NCBI RefSeq assembly: GCF_029893085.1
Contig: NZ_JARXWI010000005.1
Span: forward strand, 124,001-188,000
Direction: 5' to 3'
Origin: Parabacteroides sp. PFB2-10
Lineage (GTDB): Bacteria > Bacteroidota > Bacteroidia > Bacteroidales > Tannerellaceae
Length of the DNA: 64,000 nt
The translations under genes and the position numbers were made by a program. This document shows positions 25,463 to 35,240 of this stretch, one piece after another; the first letter of the stretch is position 1, and every line of letters begins with the position of its first letter. A model generated the notes under the pieces. It did not search any database and was not told the DNA's origin. It saw nothing but the letters and a program-made list of their open reading frames with translations.

Positions 25463-26897
25463 CTTTGAGGAAATCCCACACTTTGGCTACACTCGGAATG
25501 TTCACACGTTCATCGGGTGAATGCGGGAATTCCAGATCGGGACCGATCGACACCATATCCATTGTGGGATAAGCGCCCTGGATAATACCACATTCCAGAC
25601 CGGCGTGCATCACCTTAACGGCAGGTTTCCGGCCGTACAGGGCTTCATAAGTCGCTTGCATGGCCTGCAGGATGGGTGAATTGATGTTGGGTTGCCAGCC
25701 ATTATAGCTGCTTCCCTCCTCTACCCGGGCACCTGCCAGGGCAAAGACACTCTCGAGACTGGAGCATACGGCGGCTTTTCTTGTTTCGGAAGAGCTGCGT
25801 ACCAATATTTTTACTTCGATCAATCCTTCGGAGGATTTCACAATAGCCAGGTTGGAAGAAGACTCTACAGTACCCGGGAAATCGCTCAACATGCTCAAAA
25901 CACCGTTGCGGCAGCCTACTATCGCATTGATAAGCGCATCTTGTATCTCTTCGGGGATAAGCGTAGTCGGCAATTCTACCTTCTCAGCGGCAAAAGTAAC
26001 TCCGTCTTCTACGCCTGCAAATTCGGAACGATACAGATCCTGATAGTCGGAAACCAGTTCCCAGAATACATCGGCCTCGTCTTCAGGCAGGGTCACAATG
26101 GCAAAGGCCTCGCGTGGGATCGCATTGCGCAGCGAACCACCATCGACCGAAGCCAGGCGAACACCGTATTCCATCACCGCCTCCTTAAGGAAACGGAACA
26201 ATAACTTATTGGCATTGGCTCTACCCAGGTGGATATCCACTCCGGAGTGTCCGCCTTTCAAGCCTGTCAGGCTCAGCTTCACAGCCACATCACCTTCCGG
26301 GATATATGGATCGTCTTTGTATTGGAATGAGATATTCAAGTCGGCGCCACCGGCACATCCGACAAACAGTTCGCCCTCTTTTTCCGAGTCGCAGTTAATC
26401 ATCGTTTCGCCCTTCAGGAATCCGGGTTTCAGTCCGAATGCGCCATCCATTCCCACCTCCTCATCGACTGTAAACAAAGCCTCTACCGGGCCATGCGTCA
26501 GTGAGGTGTCGGAGAGAACTGCCATGGCGTATGCGGCACCAATACCATTGTCGGCTCCCAACGTCGTATCGCGGGCTGTTACCCAATCACCCTCTACGTA
26601 TGCATCGATCGGGTCTTTGCTGAAATCATGCGCTACCGAAGAGTTTTTCTGCGGAACCATATCTAAGTGCGATTGCAGGATAACGGTCTTACGTCCCTCC
26701 ATGCCCGGAGTGGCCGGTTTACGAATCAAGACATTGCCCACTTCGTCTTGCAGCGTTTCCAAGCCAAGGCTTTTACCGAAGTCAACAACATAGCGGGTTA
26801 CGGCTTCCATCTGTCCTGTCGGACGAGGGATTTGCGTTAGATCATAGAAGTAACCCCATACATGTTCGGGGGATAGATTTTTGATTTCAGCTGACAT
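25443..26897 (-). CDS. pepD: Aminoacyl-histidine dipeptidase
   Basis: 484 residues, M20 family. Metal and catalytic motifs: LQSHLDMVPQ (His, Asp), DTTLGADNGIG (bridging Asp), VDEEVGMDGA (Glu pair) and a terminal EFPHSPDERVN (His). The inserted lid domain is intact. It hydrolyses Xaa-His dipeptides in the cytosol. It is convergent with the RNA methyltransferase (20-bp overlap of coding ends, no room for a terminator) and 77 bp downstream of the flippase-like gene's far end on the opposite side; it appears to be a single gene. Confidence 0.94.
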   Translation of the reverse strand: MSAEIKNLSPEHVWGYFYDLTQIPRPTGQMEAVTRYVVDFGKSLGLETLQDEVGNVLIRKPATPGMEGRKTVILQSHLDMVPQKNSSVAHDFSKDPIDAYVEGDWVTARDTTLGADNGIGAAYAMAVLSDTSLTHGPVEALFTVDEEVGMDGAFGLKPGFLKGETMINCDSEKEGELFVGCAGGADLNISFQYKDDPYIPEGDVAVKLSLTGLKGGHSGVDIHLGRANANKLLFRFLKEAVMEYGVRLASVDGGSLRNAIPREAFAIVTLPEDEADVFWELVSDYQDLYRSEFAGVEDGVTFAAEKVELPTTLIPEEIQDALINAIVGCRNGVLSMLSDFPGTVESSSNLAIVKSSEGLIEVKILVRSSSETRKAAVCSSLESVFALAGARVEEGSSYNGWQPNINSPILQAMQATYEALYGRKPAVKVMHAGLECGIIQGAYPTMDMVSIGPDLEFPHSPDERVNIPSVAKVWDFLKATLERV

Positions 26898-26974
26898 AAA
26901 AGTTCTCTTTAATGGTTTATATTGAACAGGTAGAAACGAATGAGGTACAAGATCCTTTATCCGTTCCCTACCGG

Positions 26975-27976
26975 TTACTCTTGTATTTTATCATTATTCT
27001 TGATAAGGGGCAGGATCAGTATAGCTGCCAAGCCGCATAATCCGGTCCAGGCCGTCTGGATCGTATGCACCACCGCAGCAAAAGCAGCGGCATCGGTTTC
27101 TGCTACGTTAAACAATACCAGGGTAGAGATGACCATAAAGTGCCAGGGACCAATACCACCCTGCACAGGAATCGCCACGGCAATGCTGCTCATCGTAAAG
27201 GCAATCAATCCTTTGTGGAATCCCAGGTCACGCGTAAAGTCAAACGCATAGAAGGTTACATAGAAATACATGAAATAGCAGACCCAGATAATCAATGTCT
27301 GCACAAGGAATTTCGGTTTATCCTCCAATAACCAGATACTCTTTACGCCCAGCCATACGTTCTTCAGCATATTCTTTGCCTTGCGTACCAGCGAGAAATT
27401 GCTCATATATTTGAACACAAACCATACGGCTGCAATCACGATAAGCAGGCAAACATACACCCAAAGCGAGGTGAAGATAGATTGAAAACTATCCAGTAGT
27501 TCCGGATTGCGTTCGGAGAAATTGGTAAAGAAGCTAAGGTTTGAAAAGAAAAGAATAAACGTAATCAGGCCAACCACCACGACATCGCTTATGCGGTCGA
27601 TCAACAGGGTTCCGAACAGTTTCGTGAAAGGGATCTTATCATATTTGGTGACGACGCCACAACGCCATACCTCTCCCATACGCGGCAATACCAAATTGAC
27701 AGCGTATGTACCCAACACGGCCACGACCGCACGCGTCTTACTATGCGGTGCCTTCAGGGAATCGATCAGTAAACTCCAGCGTAAACCACGAAAAACATTG
27801 GCAAGCAAACCAAACAGAAGAGAAAAGGCGATCACCTCATAACGAACACCGCGGCGTATCACTTCCCAAATTGCTTTGATATCCATATTGCGGTAAATCA
27901 ACCATAACAAAAGGCCCCCAAATACCAAGGGTATAACAATCTTTAGTGAAGTGCGCAATGTACTCTTTAAATTCAT
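26975..27976 (-). CDS. Lysylphosphatidylglycerol synthetase-like flippase-domain membrane protein
   Basis: 333 residues from the ATG at 27976 (MNLKSTLRTSLK); the frame's upstream TTG is unlikely. About eight membrane helices and the UPF0104/YbhN-type pattern (NVFRGLRWSLLI, LPRMGEVWRCGVVTKY, and PVQGGIGPWHFMV near the end) are visible. This is the membrane half of MprF-type proteins without the synthetase domain; related proteins are thought to translocate lipids. It is divergent from rsmA; a TATCTTTG -7 box lies at 28022-28029 on the minus strand. Confidence 0.85.
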   Translation of the reverse strand: MNLKSTLRTSLKIVIPLVFGGLLLWLIYRNMDIKAIWEVIRRGVRYEVIAFSLLFGLLANVFRGLRWSLLIDSLKAPHSKTRAVVAVLGTYAVNLVLPRMGEVWRCGVVTKYDKIPFTKLFGTLLIDRISDVVVVGLITFILFFSNLSFFTNFSERNPELLDSFQSIFTSLWVYVCLLIVIAAVWFVFKYMSNFSLVRKAKNMLKNVWLGVKSIWLLEDKPKFLVQTLIIWVCYFMYFYVTFYAFDFTRDLGFHKGLIAFTMSSIAVAIPVQGGIGPWHFMVISTLVLFNVAETDAAAFAAVVHTIQTAWTGLCGLAAILILPLIKNNDKIQE

Positions 27977-28021
27977 TCGAGCAAGGTTGTTATTATATTT
28001 TGTTGTACTTTTGTACGCCCG

Positions 28022-28029
28022 CAAAGATA
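28022..28029 (-). promoter_or_regulatory. -7 box of the flippase-like gene
   Basis: TATCTTTG on the minus strand with TTTG at 28047-28050 (17-bp spacing), 45 bp before the ATG at 27976. Confidence 0.55.
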
Positions 28030-28071
28030 AACATTATATTTGAATACAAACATTTTACTCCCAAAAGAGCA

Positions 28072-28869
28072 ATGAGAACGGTCAAACCCAAAAAGTCACT
28101 CGGACAACATTTTCTTAAAGATATGCAGATTGCCCGTCGCATTGCAGAGACACTGGACAACTATAAAGAACAGCCTGTTTTGGAGATCGGACCGGGCATG
28201 GGCGTACTCACCCAGTTCCTGTTGGAAGAGGGACACGACCTGACGGTGGTTGAGCTCGACTGGGAATCGGTCGACTATCTGCGGGAGCATTTCCCGGCGC
28301 TTGAAGGAAAGATCCTGGCAGACGATTTCCTGCAATTGGACTTAAGCCGCCTTTTCGATCGTCCCTTTTGCGTGATTGGCAATTACCCCTACAATATCTC
28401 CAGTCAGATATTCTTTAAGGTACTCGATTACAAAGATATTATCCCCTGCTGTTCGGGTATGATCCAGAAGGAGGTAGCCGAACGGCTGGCTGCCGGCCCG
28501 GGAAGCAAAACATACGGTATCCTGAGCGTACTGATACAAGCCTGGTACGATGTGGAATATCTATTTACGGTAAGCGAACAGGTGTTCGACCCGCCCCCCA
28601 AAGTGAAAAGCGCTGTTATCCGCATGACGCGCAACGAACGAACCAGTCTGGGTTGCGACGAAAAACTCTTTAAGACCGTGGTTAAGACCTCGTTCAATCA
28701 ACGAAGAAAAACCCTTCGCAACTCCATGAAACCGCTATTAGGAAAGGATTGTCCGGATTACGCGTTGCCTATTTTTGATAAGCGTCCCGAGCAACTCTCC
28801 TTCGAACAATTTATCGAACTGACAAAAATAGCGGCAGCGCACCTTGCTACCACACGCGATGGTCAATAG
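28072..28869 (+). CDS. rsmA: 16S rRNA dimethyladenosine transferase
   Basis: 265 residues from the ATG at 28072 (MRTVKPKKSLGQHFLKD), the family's conserved start; upstream open frame is not homologous. SAM motif VLEIGPGMGVLT, acidic loop VELDWESV and catalytic GNYPYNIS are visible, with a C-terminal helical RNA-binding domain. It dimethylates A1518 and A1519 of 16S rRNA; its loss gives kasugamycin resistance. mgtE starts 26 bp downstream and is probably co-transcribed. Confidence 0.97.
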   Translation: MRTVKPKKSLGQHFLKDMQIARRIAETLDNYKEQPVLEIGPGMGVLTQFLLEEGHDLTVVELDWESVDYLREHFPALEGKILADDFLQLDLSRLFDRPFCVIGNYPYNISSQIFFKVLDYKDIIPCCSGMIQKEVAERLAAGPGSKTYGILSVLIQAWYDVEYLFTVSEQVFDPPPKVKSAVIRMTRNERTSLGCDEKLFKTVVKTSFNQRRKTLRNSMKPLLGKDCPDYALPIFDKRPEQLSFEQFIELTKIAAAHLATTRDGQ

Positions 28870-28895
28870 CTGTTTCTCCTAAATTACGTAAAGCG

Positions 28896-30251
28896 ATGAT
28901 TGAACTAACAAAAGAATTCCTCGAAAACGTCGAACGGCTGATAGCCGACAAAGACGAAAAGCAGATCAAAGCGATTCTGGAAGAATTGCACCCTGCGGAT
29001 ATCGCCGAAATATATGAAGAGTTGAATCTTCAGGAAGGTGCTTACCTCTATCCGTTGATGGAAGAGGATACGGCTGCCGAGGTATTGATGGAACTCGACG
29101 AGGATGCCCGTCATCGCCTCTTACGCCAGTTGCCGCCCGAACTGATCGCGCGCCGGTTTGTAGACAACCTGGAGACCGACGACGCTGTGGACCTTATCCG
29201 TGAGCTTCCGGAAGAGCAACAGGAAGAGGTACTCTCGCATATTGAAGACGTAGAGCAGGCTGGTGACATTGTCGATCTGTTGAAATACGATGAAGACACC
29301 GCCGGGGGGTTGATGGGTACGGAGATGATCGTGGTGAACGAGAACTGGAGCATGCCCAAATGTATCGAAGAGATGCGCCTGCAGGCCGAAGAGATGGATG
29401 AGATCTATTATGTCTACGTGATCGACGATGACGAACGCCTTCGTGGTGTCCTTCCATTGCAGCGACTGATTACCAATCCTTCCGTTTCCAAGATCAAGCA
29501 CGTGATGAAGAAAGATCCGATTGCCGTACACGATAACGACAGCATTGAGGAGGTGGCTCAGGCTATTGAGAAGTATGACCTGGTAGCCCTGCCGGTTATC
29601 GATAGCATCGGGCGTCTGGTCGGACGCATCACCATCGACGACGTGATGGACGAGATACGCGAACAACACGAACGCGACTACCAGTTGGCTTCCGGTATCT
29701 CGCAGGATGTGGAGACCTCCGATAATATATTCCTGCAAACAGCCGCGCGTCTTCCCTGGCTATTGATCGGTATGATTGGCGGACTGGGCAACTCGGTTAT
29801 CTTGGGTAATTTCACAAACAATATTGCTTCCAACCCGAAAATGGCTCTTTTTATCCCGCTGATCGGGGGAACGGGAGGGAATGTCGGCATACAATCGTCG
29901 GCTATCGTCGTGCAAGGCCTGGCTAACAAATCGCTCCGGCCGGAGAATATCTGGACACAGGTATTGAAAGAATCGGTCGTTTCACTGATCAATGCCAGCA
30001 TCATCAGCTTAGTTGTTTTCATCTATAACTTCTTCACATTGGGCGACCGCATCGTAACCGCCTCCGTATCACTCAGTCTTTTTGCCGTAGTGATGTTTGC
30101 CAGCTTGTTCGGCACACTGGTTCCCATGACCCTCGAAAGGCTTAAAATCGACCCCGCCTTAGCGACAGGGCCGTTTATCACCATTACGAATGACATTATC
30201 GGCATGATGATCTATATGTTCATCGTTGCCTCACTGACCGGTATCATTTAA
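28896..30251 (+). CDS. mgtE: MgtE-family magnesium transporter
   Basis: 451 residues, typical. An acidic superhelical N-domain (about 1-130), a CBS pair (about 135-260, with TAGGLMGTEMIVV and PVIDSIGRLVGRITIDDVMDE), a plug helix and five membrane helices (about 285-450, with LIGGTGGNVGIQSSAIVVQGLA forming the pore region). It is a Mg2+-gated Mg2+ channel in the inner membrane; the N and CBS domains sense cytosolic Mg2+. It lies 26 bp after rsmA and ends 11 bp from the convergent transporter gene. Confidence 0.95.
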   Translation: MIELTKEFLENVERLIADKDEKQIKAILEELHPADIAEIYEELNLQEGAYLYPLMEEDTAAEVLMELDEDARHRLLRQLPPELIARRFVDNLETDDAVDLIRELPEEQQEEVLSHIEDVEQAGDIVDLLKYDEDTAGGLMGTEMIVVNENWSMPKCIEEMRLQAEEMDEIYYVYVIDDDERLRGVLPLQRLITNPSVSKIKHVMKKDPIAVHDNDSIEEVAQAIEKYDLVALPVIDSIGRLVGRITIDDVMDEIREQHERDYQLASGISQDVETSDNIFLQTAARLPWLLIGMIGGLGNSVILGNFTNNIASNPKMALFIPLIGGTGGNVGIQSSAIVVQGLANKSLRPENIWTQVLKESVVSLINASIISLVVFIYNFFTLGDRIVTASVSLSLFAVVMFASLFGTLVPMTLERLKIDPALATGPFITITNDIIGMMIYMFIVASLTGII

Positions 30252-30262
30252 GAAAGGAGCGT

Positions 30263-31621
30263 TCAACGCAAATTGGTCGCCTTACTCTTCACGAATACCA
30301 CGGCGATAGCAGCTAAGAGAAGGAACATTCCACCTGTTAATAGGGCATACATCGGATGCCCTCCGTACACATTGCGCACGATCCAGCCATGGATAATGCC
30401 GTTGGTGATCTGCGGCAGGGTGATAAAGAAATTAAAGATACCCATATAGGTTCCCATCTTTTCCGCCGGCAGGCTATTGGAAAGGATAGCGTATGGCATG
30501 GCTAAGATGCTTGCCCAGGCAATACCCACCCCAATCATAGAAACGATCATCGCGTTCGTATCAGTCAGATAATAGAGCGACATCAATCCCAAGCCGCCCA
30601 GGGTAAGGCAGATCGCATGAGTCGATTTGCGTCCCAATTTCTTGGCAATCGGAATTAATAGCAAGGCAAAAAGCATGGCGACAAAGTTGTAAACGCTAAA
30701 CAACTCGCCCACCTTATCGCCGGCTGCAGCATATCCCGCCGATGTTGGGTCAGGCGAATGATAGACATGTTCGGCTATTGCCGGAGTAGAATAGACCCAC
30801 ATGGAGTAAAGAGCAAACCAGGCAAAGAACTGACATATACCCAACTGCCACATCACTTTAGGCATATGCGCGATATCATACATGATCTCCATCAATCCGT
30901 TCCGGTGTTTTTCTTTCGGTTTATCCCCATCCTCTCCGCTAAACTCCGCCAGCTCTTTCGGCGAATACTCCTTGGTCGTCACGATGGTCCACAGGACACA
31001 GACAAAGAGAACGGCCGCTCCGACGTAGAAAGCATATTTCACATTATCGGCCACCTCGCCCGGCTCGGCCATGTTTGAAAAGCCAAAAGCACGGTTCATC
31101 AGGCTCGGCATCAGCGAACCCACCACGGCACCAATACCGATCAGGAATGTTTGGATGGAGAAACCGACCGTATGCTGCTCGGCCGGGAGCATATCACCCA
31201 CCAGGGCACGAAAAGGTTCCATGGTGACATTGATAGAGGCATCCATAATCATCAGCATACCAGCACCTATCAACACCGGCGAAAGAATGGCATGGGTGGT
31301 CTCGGGTGAGATGAAGAGTCCGGCATTCGGCATCAGAATCAGGGCGATCGTGGTCAATATAGCACCTACCAGAAAGAACGGACGGCGACGCCCCAGGCGG
31401 TTCCAGGTACGGTCGGAATAATGCCCGATAAGAGGCTGTACGATCATCCCGGTCAACGGGGCAGCCAGCCAAAACAGCGAAAGATGTTCGACATCGGCAC
31501 CGTAGATCTGAAGAATACGGCTCGAATTGGCATTTTGAAGCGCAAATCCAAACTGAATGCCTAAGAAGCCAAAGGTCATATTCAGGATTTGCCAAACACT
31601 CAGGAAGGGTTTTGCTTTCAT
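30263..31621 (-). CDS. SLC45-like MFS sugar transporter
   Basis: 452 residues with 12 predicted membrane helices. IGHYSDRTWNRLGRRRPFFLVG (about 63-84) is the MFS loop 2-3 motif in the form typical of SLC45/sucrose-proton symporters. It probably imports a disaccharide such as maltose or sucrose with protons (inference). No glycosidase gene sits next to it. Convergent with mgtE; upstream is repeat copy D and then bacterioferritin on the same strand. Confidence 0.88.
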   Translation of the reverse strand: MKAKPFLSVWQILNMTFGFLGIQFGFALQNANSSRILQIYGADVEHLSLFWLAAPLTGMIVQPLIGHYSDRTWNRLGRRRPFFLVGAILTTIALILMPNAGLFISPETTHAILSPVLIGAGMLMIMDASINVTMEPFRALVGDMLPAEQHTVGFSIQTFLIGIGAVVGSLMPSLMNRAFGFSNMAEPGEVADNVKYAFYVGAAVLFVCVLWTIVTTKEYSPKELAEFSGEDGDKPKEKHRNGLMEIMYDIAHMPKVMWQLGICQFFAWFALYSMWVYSTPAIAEHVYHSPDPTSAGYAAAGDKVGELFSVYNFVAMLFALLLIPIAKKLGRKSTHAICLTLGGLGLMSLYYLTDTNAMIVSMIGVGIAWASILAMPYAILSNSLPAEKMGTYMGIFNFFITLPQITNGIIHGWIVRNVYGGHPMYALLTGGMFLLLAAIAVVFVKSKATNLR

Positions 31622-31721
31622 GTATTCACATTTAATGGATCAACACACAAACTTACAGAATAATCAACGAAAACTAATTCCCCGGAGTATAAAAAAAGAG
31701 ATGCCCCCTGAAAACGTTTGC

Positions 31722-31866
31722 GGGCGAAAACTCAAAATATCAAATTGTCAAAATCGCGGGACTTTTTTTCCGAACCGGCAGGAGTATTTTCACAAACTCC
31801 CGGGAGAAACATTTTTTAACGTATCATATTGTAAAGCAAAATGGGCTTTTTGCTATCATTTTGTCA
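31722..31866 (+). repeat. Dispersed intergenic repeat, copy D (intermediate type)
   Basis: Core CTCCCGGGAG (31797-31806) followed by AAACATTTTTTAACGTATC; boxes CGCGGGACTT and GGCAGGAGTATTTT are spaced 22 bp. The hairpin GTAAAGCAAAA ... TTTTTGCTATC is imperfect. It shares the GGCAGGAGTATTTT box with type I and the TTTTTTAACGTATCATATTGTAAAG stretch (in two parts) with copy E. Ends are unclear, so coordinates are approximate. Confidence 0.8.
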
Positions 31867-31906
31867 ATTCACTTAACGAGCAAAGCGAAGTGAAAAGGAA
31901 AATATC

Positions 31907-31940
31907 AAAAGGCCATCCCGAAAAATCAGGACGGCCTTTT
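31907..31940 (-). terminator. Terminator after bacterioferritin
   Basis: AAAAGGCC-A-TCC pairs with GGA-C-GGCCTTTT (one mismatch), usable in both directions; it lies 33 bp past the leftward bacterioferritin stop. Confidence 0.75.
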
Positions 31941-31972
31941 TCACAAATATGATCTCTTATGTAAAGATACAA

Positions 31973-32464
31973 TTATTCTTTGGCGGCGCTTTTGCTGTGG
32001 GCAATCGATTGAAGAGCCAGGTAGTTGTCGCCGAAGTTCTTCATATTGTCCAGTTCGGTATCGAACTGATCCTGGTGCTCTTCCTCTTCCAACAGGATCG
32101 CTTCAAACAACTTCTTGGAAGCAGCATCGGATTCGTCCATGCAGATCTTAGCCCATTCGTTGTAGTTCTGGATGGTTTCCAACTCCATTTTGTTGGCCAG
32201 TTCCAGCATTTCTTTCACATCATGGATTTTCTGAACCCCTTTGGAAGCACGTAATTCCAACTCCCCTTTCAGATACAGGATGCGTTCGGCGAATTGCTCC
32301 ACATGGATCATCTCTTTGATAGAGGTGCGCTTAAAATAGGCAGCCAGGTAGTCATAGCCCATATCTTCGAGCAGAATATGGAAATACATGTACTGGTTTA
32401 CGGCAGTCATTTCTTCTGCTACCGCCTTGTTCAATAGTTCAATGCTTTTGTCTCTCTTGATCAT
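31973..32464 (-). CDS. bfr: Bacterioferritin
   Basis: 163 residues, four-helix bundle. All di-iron ferroxidase ligands fall at the E. coli Bfr positions: E18, E51, H54, E94, E127 and H130, and M52, the haem ligand, is present, so it is a true Bfr rather than a ferritin. It stores iron oxidatively inside a 24-mer cage and protects against oxidative stress. Single gene with its own terminator. No -Bfd partner gene is adjacent. Confidence 0.94.
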   Translation of the reverse strand: MIKRDKSIELLNKAVAEEMTAVNQYMYFHILLEDMGYDYLAAYFKRTSIKEMIHVEQFAERILYLKGELELRASKGVQKIHDVKEMLELANKMELETIQNYNEWAKICMDESDAASKKLFEAILLEEEEHQDQFDTELDNMKNFGDNYLALQSIAHSKSAAKE

Positions 32465-32584
32465 AACCTATAAATTTATCGGGTAAATAATGCTTTTCAA
32501 TCAGCCTGTCCGGCTTGCCACTTATATATGAAACAGTTTGTAGCTTGGATTTGTTTTTCAAAGGGGAGAGTATTTCAATAAAAA

Positions 32585-32620
32585 AAAGACTTTAAGGCCA
32601 TTGAAGTCCTTAAAGTCTTT
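32585..32620 (-). terminator. Terminator after rpiB
   Basis: AAAGACTTTAAGG pairs perfectly with CCTTAAAGTCTTT around a 10-base loop; on the minus strand it is followed by a run of Ts. It ends the tkt-rpiB transcript. Confidence 0.88.
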
Positions 32621-32647
32621 CATTTTTTATTGATAGAGAGCTATTGG

Positions 32648-33085
32648 CTATCTACATTCTCTTACCGGTATTTTATCGATCCGCGCCTGATGACGTCCGC
32701 CATCAAATGGGGTATTCAGAAATACATCTATCGCCTTCGCCGCCTCTTCCCGTTCGATAAAACGTCCGGGAAGGACAAGTACATTGGCATCATTATGATG
32801 GCGGGAAAGGGAGGCAATTTCATGGTTCCAGCATAAAGCTGCCCGAACACCCTGGTGTTTGTTGAGCGTGATGCTGATCCCGATTCCGGAACCGCATACG
32901 GCGATACCCGGATAGACCTCTCCTTTTTCAATGGCTTCCGCCAAAGGATGCGCAAAATCAGGATAATCGGAACTCTCAGCAGAGTAGGCCCCGAAATCTT
33001 GATAGGCCAATCCCTTCTCCGACAAGTATGTCTTGATATACTCTTTCAGTTCGTAACCGGCATGGTCACTGCATATGCCTATCAT
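32648..33085 (-). CDS. rpiB: Ribose-5-phosphate isomerase B
   Basis: 145 residues. MIGICSDHAGYELK at the N-terminus and the catalytic Cys64 in VCGSGIGISI identify the RpiB/LacAB family. It interconverts ribose-5-P and ribulose-5-P in the non-oxidative pentose phosphate pathway. Its start codon overlaps the tkt stop by four bases (33082-33085), so translation of the two pentose-pathway enzymes is coupled. Confidence 0.96.
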   Translation of the reverse strand: MIGICSDHAGYELKEYIKTYLSEKGLAYQDFGAYSAESSDYPDFAHPLAEAIEKGEVYPGIAVCGSGIGISITLNKHQGVRAALCWNHEIASLSRHHNDANVLVLPGRFIEREEAAKAIDVFLNTPFDGGRHQARIDKIPVRECR

Positions 33086-35103
33086 TTCCCCAGATATTCT
33101 TTTACCTGTTTGTACACATTATTGCCAGTGAAGCCCAATTTCTCGTCAAGCACTTTGTAAGGAGCCGAGAAACCAAACGAGTCAAGTCCCCATACTTTGC
33201 CCTGATCGCCTGCCAGACCTTGCAGGGTAACAGGCAGACCGGCTGTGAGTCCAAAGATCTTGCTACCGGGGATAATCACCGCATCCTGATAGGCTTTTGG
33301 CTGCGAACGGAAAAGACCTTCCGAAGGAACAGAAACAATACGCACCTTGATGCCGTCGGCACGCAACAAAGCAGCGCCTTCTACCAACGTAGCCACTTCC
33401 GAACCGGAAGCCAACAGGGTCACATCTGCGTTTGTATCGTCTTCCACCACGTAAGCACCCTTTTCAGCTTTCAGGGCTTCCAGGTAGCTGCTATTCGGCA
33501 AATTGGTGATATTCTGACGGGAAAGGATAAGTCCTGTCGGTGTTTTGTTTTCCATAGCCATCTTCCAAGCCACGGTTGTTTCGTTCACATCAGCCGGACG
33601 AAGCACCAACATTGAGTTCTTTCCATGATGATTCTTCAATTTTTCCATCAAACGGATCTGTGCTTCCTGTTCAACAGGCTCATGCGTTGGGCCGTCTTCT
33701 CCTACGCGGAACGCATCGTGTGTCCAGATAAAGATGATCTGTTGTTCCATCAAGGCAGCCATACGCACCACCGGTTTCATATAATCAGAGAACACAAAGA
33801 AGGTTCCGCAAGCCGGTATCACACCGCCATGGAGTGACATACCCAAGCAAATAGAAGCCATTGTCAGCTCGGCCACCCCCGCTTGGAAGAAAGAACCACT
33901 GAAGTCATCACGTTTGAAAGCATGTGTCTTCTTCAGGAATCCATCGGTCTTATCCGAGTTGGAAAGGTCGGCTGAGGCGCAAATCATATTGTCAACCTGC
34001 ACAGCCAAGGCACTTAATACGGTAGCCGAAGCAGCACGTGTTGCCTGACCCGCCTTTTGTTCGATGCCGGCCCAGTCGATTTGCGGCAGTTCACCGGCAA
34101 ACCATCTTTTCTTATTAGCAGCCATTTCCGGATTGGCTTTTGCCCATGCCTCTTCGGCAGCATAGCGTTCCGCTACGATTCCGGCCAGTTCTTTGGCTCT
34201 GTTGGCATACAATTCAGCCACTTCCGGGAAGATAGTAAACGGATTTTCCGCGTCTCCACCCAGGTTGCGCACCGTCTCTGCGTAAGAAGCTCCGGCAGCA
34301 GAAAGCGGTTGTCCATGAGTAGAAACCATATCTTCGAAGCTGCTCTTATCTTCTTTCACAGCCCCTTTACCCATAATAGTGTTACCAATAATCAATGTCG
34401 GACGGTCGTTCACTGCTTTCGCTTCCGTCAATGCCCGGCGAATATCAGCCGCGTCATTGCCGTTGATCGTGATCACTTTCCAACCCCACGCTTCATATTT
34501 CTGAGCAACATTTTCTATTGTTACCTCTTCTACTTTGGTAGAGAGCTGAATATTGTTGGAGTCATAGAACATGATCAGGTTATCCAACCCCAGGTTACCG
34601 GCAATACGCCCTGCACCCTGAGAGATCTCTTCCTGAACACCTCCGTCTGAGATAAAAGCATAAATAGTCTGATTCATCTGATCGCCCAGGCGTGCTTTCA
34701 GGAATTTAGCAGCAATAGCCGCTCCGACAGCCATCGTATGGCCTTGTCCCAACGGACCGGACGTATTCTCTACGCCACGCATGATATCGCGCTCGGGGTG
34801 TCCCGGCGTCGGGCTCTCCCACTGACGGAAGGCAGCCAGTTCATCCATGGTGTATTTACCGCAAAGAGACAATACCGCATAAAGCATGGGTGACATATGT
34901 CCCGGATCAAGGAAGAAACGATCACGGCCTTCCCAGGTTGGATTTTTAGGATCATACACTAAAAATTCTGAGAACAAAACATTAACAAAATCGGCACCTC
35001 CCATAGCGCCTCCCGGGTGTCCTGAATTGGCTTTCTCAACCATCGACGCGGCCAGAATACGAATATTATCCGCCGCTCTGTTCATTAATTGAATATCATT
35101 CAT
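33082..35103 (-). CDS. tkt: Transketolase
   Basis: 673 residues from the ATG at 35103. GHPGGAMGGADF, the thiamine-diphosphate site (SDGGVQEEISQGAGRIAGNLG, where many transketolases have GDGCLMEG), the pyrimidine-binding centre and the C-terminal VRIVSVPSEGLF domain are visible. It shuttles two-carbon ketol units in the pentose phosphate pathway. It leads the tkt-rpiB operon; a TATCTTTG -7 box lies at 35128-35135. Confidence 0.97.
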   Translation of the reverse strand: MNDIQLMNRAADNIRILAASMVEKANSGHPGGAMGGADFVNVLFSEFLVYDPKNPTWEGRDRFFLDPGHMSPMLYAVLSLCGKYTMDELAAFRQWESPTPGHPERDIMRGVENTSGPLGQGHTMAVGAAIAAKFLKARLGDQMNQTIYAFISDGGVQEEISQGAGRIAGNLGLDNLIMFYDSNNIQLSTKVEEVTIENVAQKYEAWGWKVITINGNDAADIRRALTEAKAVNDRPTLIIGNTIMGKGAVKEDKSSFEDMVSTHGQPLSAAGASYAETVRNLGGDAENPFTIFPEVAELYANRAKELAGIVAERYAAEEAWAKANPEMAANKKRWFAGELPQIDWAGIEQKAGQATRAASATVLSALAVQVDNMICASADLSNSDKTDGFLKKTHAFKRDDFSGSFFQAGVAELTMASICLGMSLHGGVIPACGTFFVFSDYMKPVVRMAALMEQQIIFIWTHDAFRVGEDGPTHEPVEQEAQIRLMEKLKNHHGKNSMLVLRPADVNETTVAWKMAMENKTPTGLILSRQNITNLPNSSYLEALKAEKGAYVVEDDTNADVTLLASGSEVATLVEGAALLRADGIKVRIVSVPSEGLFRSQPKAYQDAVIIPGSKIFGLTAGLPVTLQGLAGDQGKVWGLDSFGFSAPYKVLDEKLGFTGNNVYKQVKEYLGK

Positions 35104-35127
35104 CTTTATGTGGAATTTAATTTCGTG

Positions 35128-35135
35128 CAAAGATA
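35128..35135 (-). promoter_or_regulatory. -7 box of tkt-rpiB
   Basis: TATCTTTG on the minus strand, 24 bp before the tkt ATG. Confidence 0.6.
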
Positions 35136-35185
35136 ACTATTCTCGTTATATAACCGAATGCCCTCGACAGATTTATAACACAAAA

Positions 35186-35213
35186 AAGGCGTTATCGCTA
35201 TCGATAACGCCTT
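35186..35213 (-). terminator. Terminator of the galactose operon
   Basis: AAGGCGTTATCG pairs perfectly with CGATAACGCCTT around a four-base loop with flanking A- and T-runs. It follows the leftward galK stop at 35241. Confidence 0.92.
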
Positions 35214-35240
35214 CTCTTTATATAAATTGAAAATCAATCC

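Larger units (their letters stand above)
31622..31972. other. Intergenic region with repeat copy D
   Basis: Holds repeat copy D (31722-31866) and the bacterioferritin terminator (31907-31940). No clear -7 box for the transporter gene was found. No gene is supported; ORFs reading through here are repeat-derived. Confidence 0.75.
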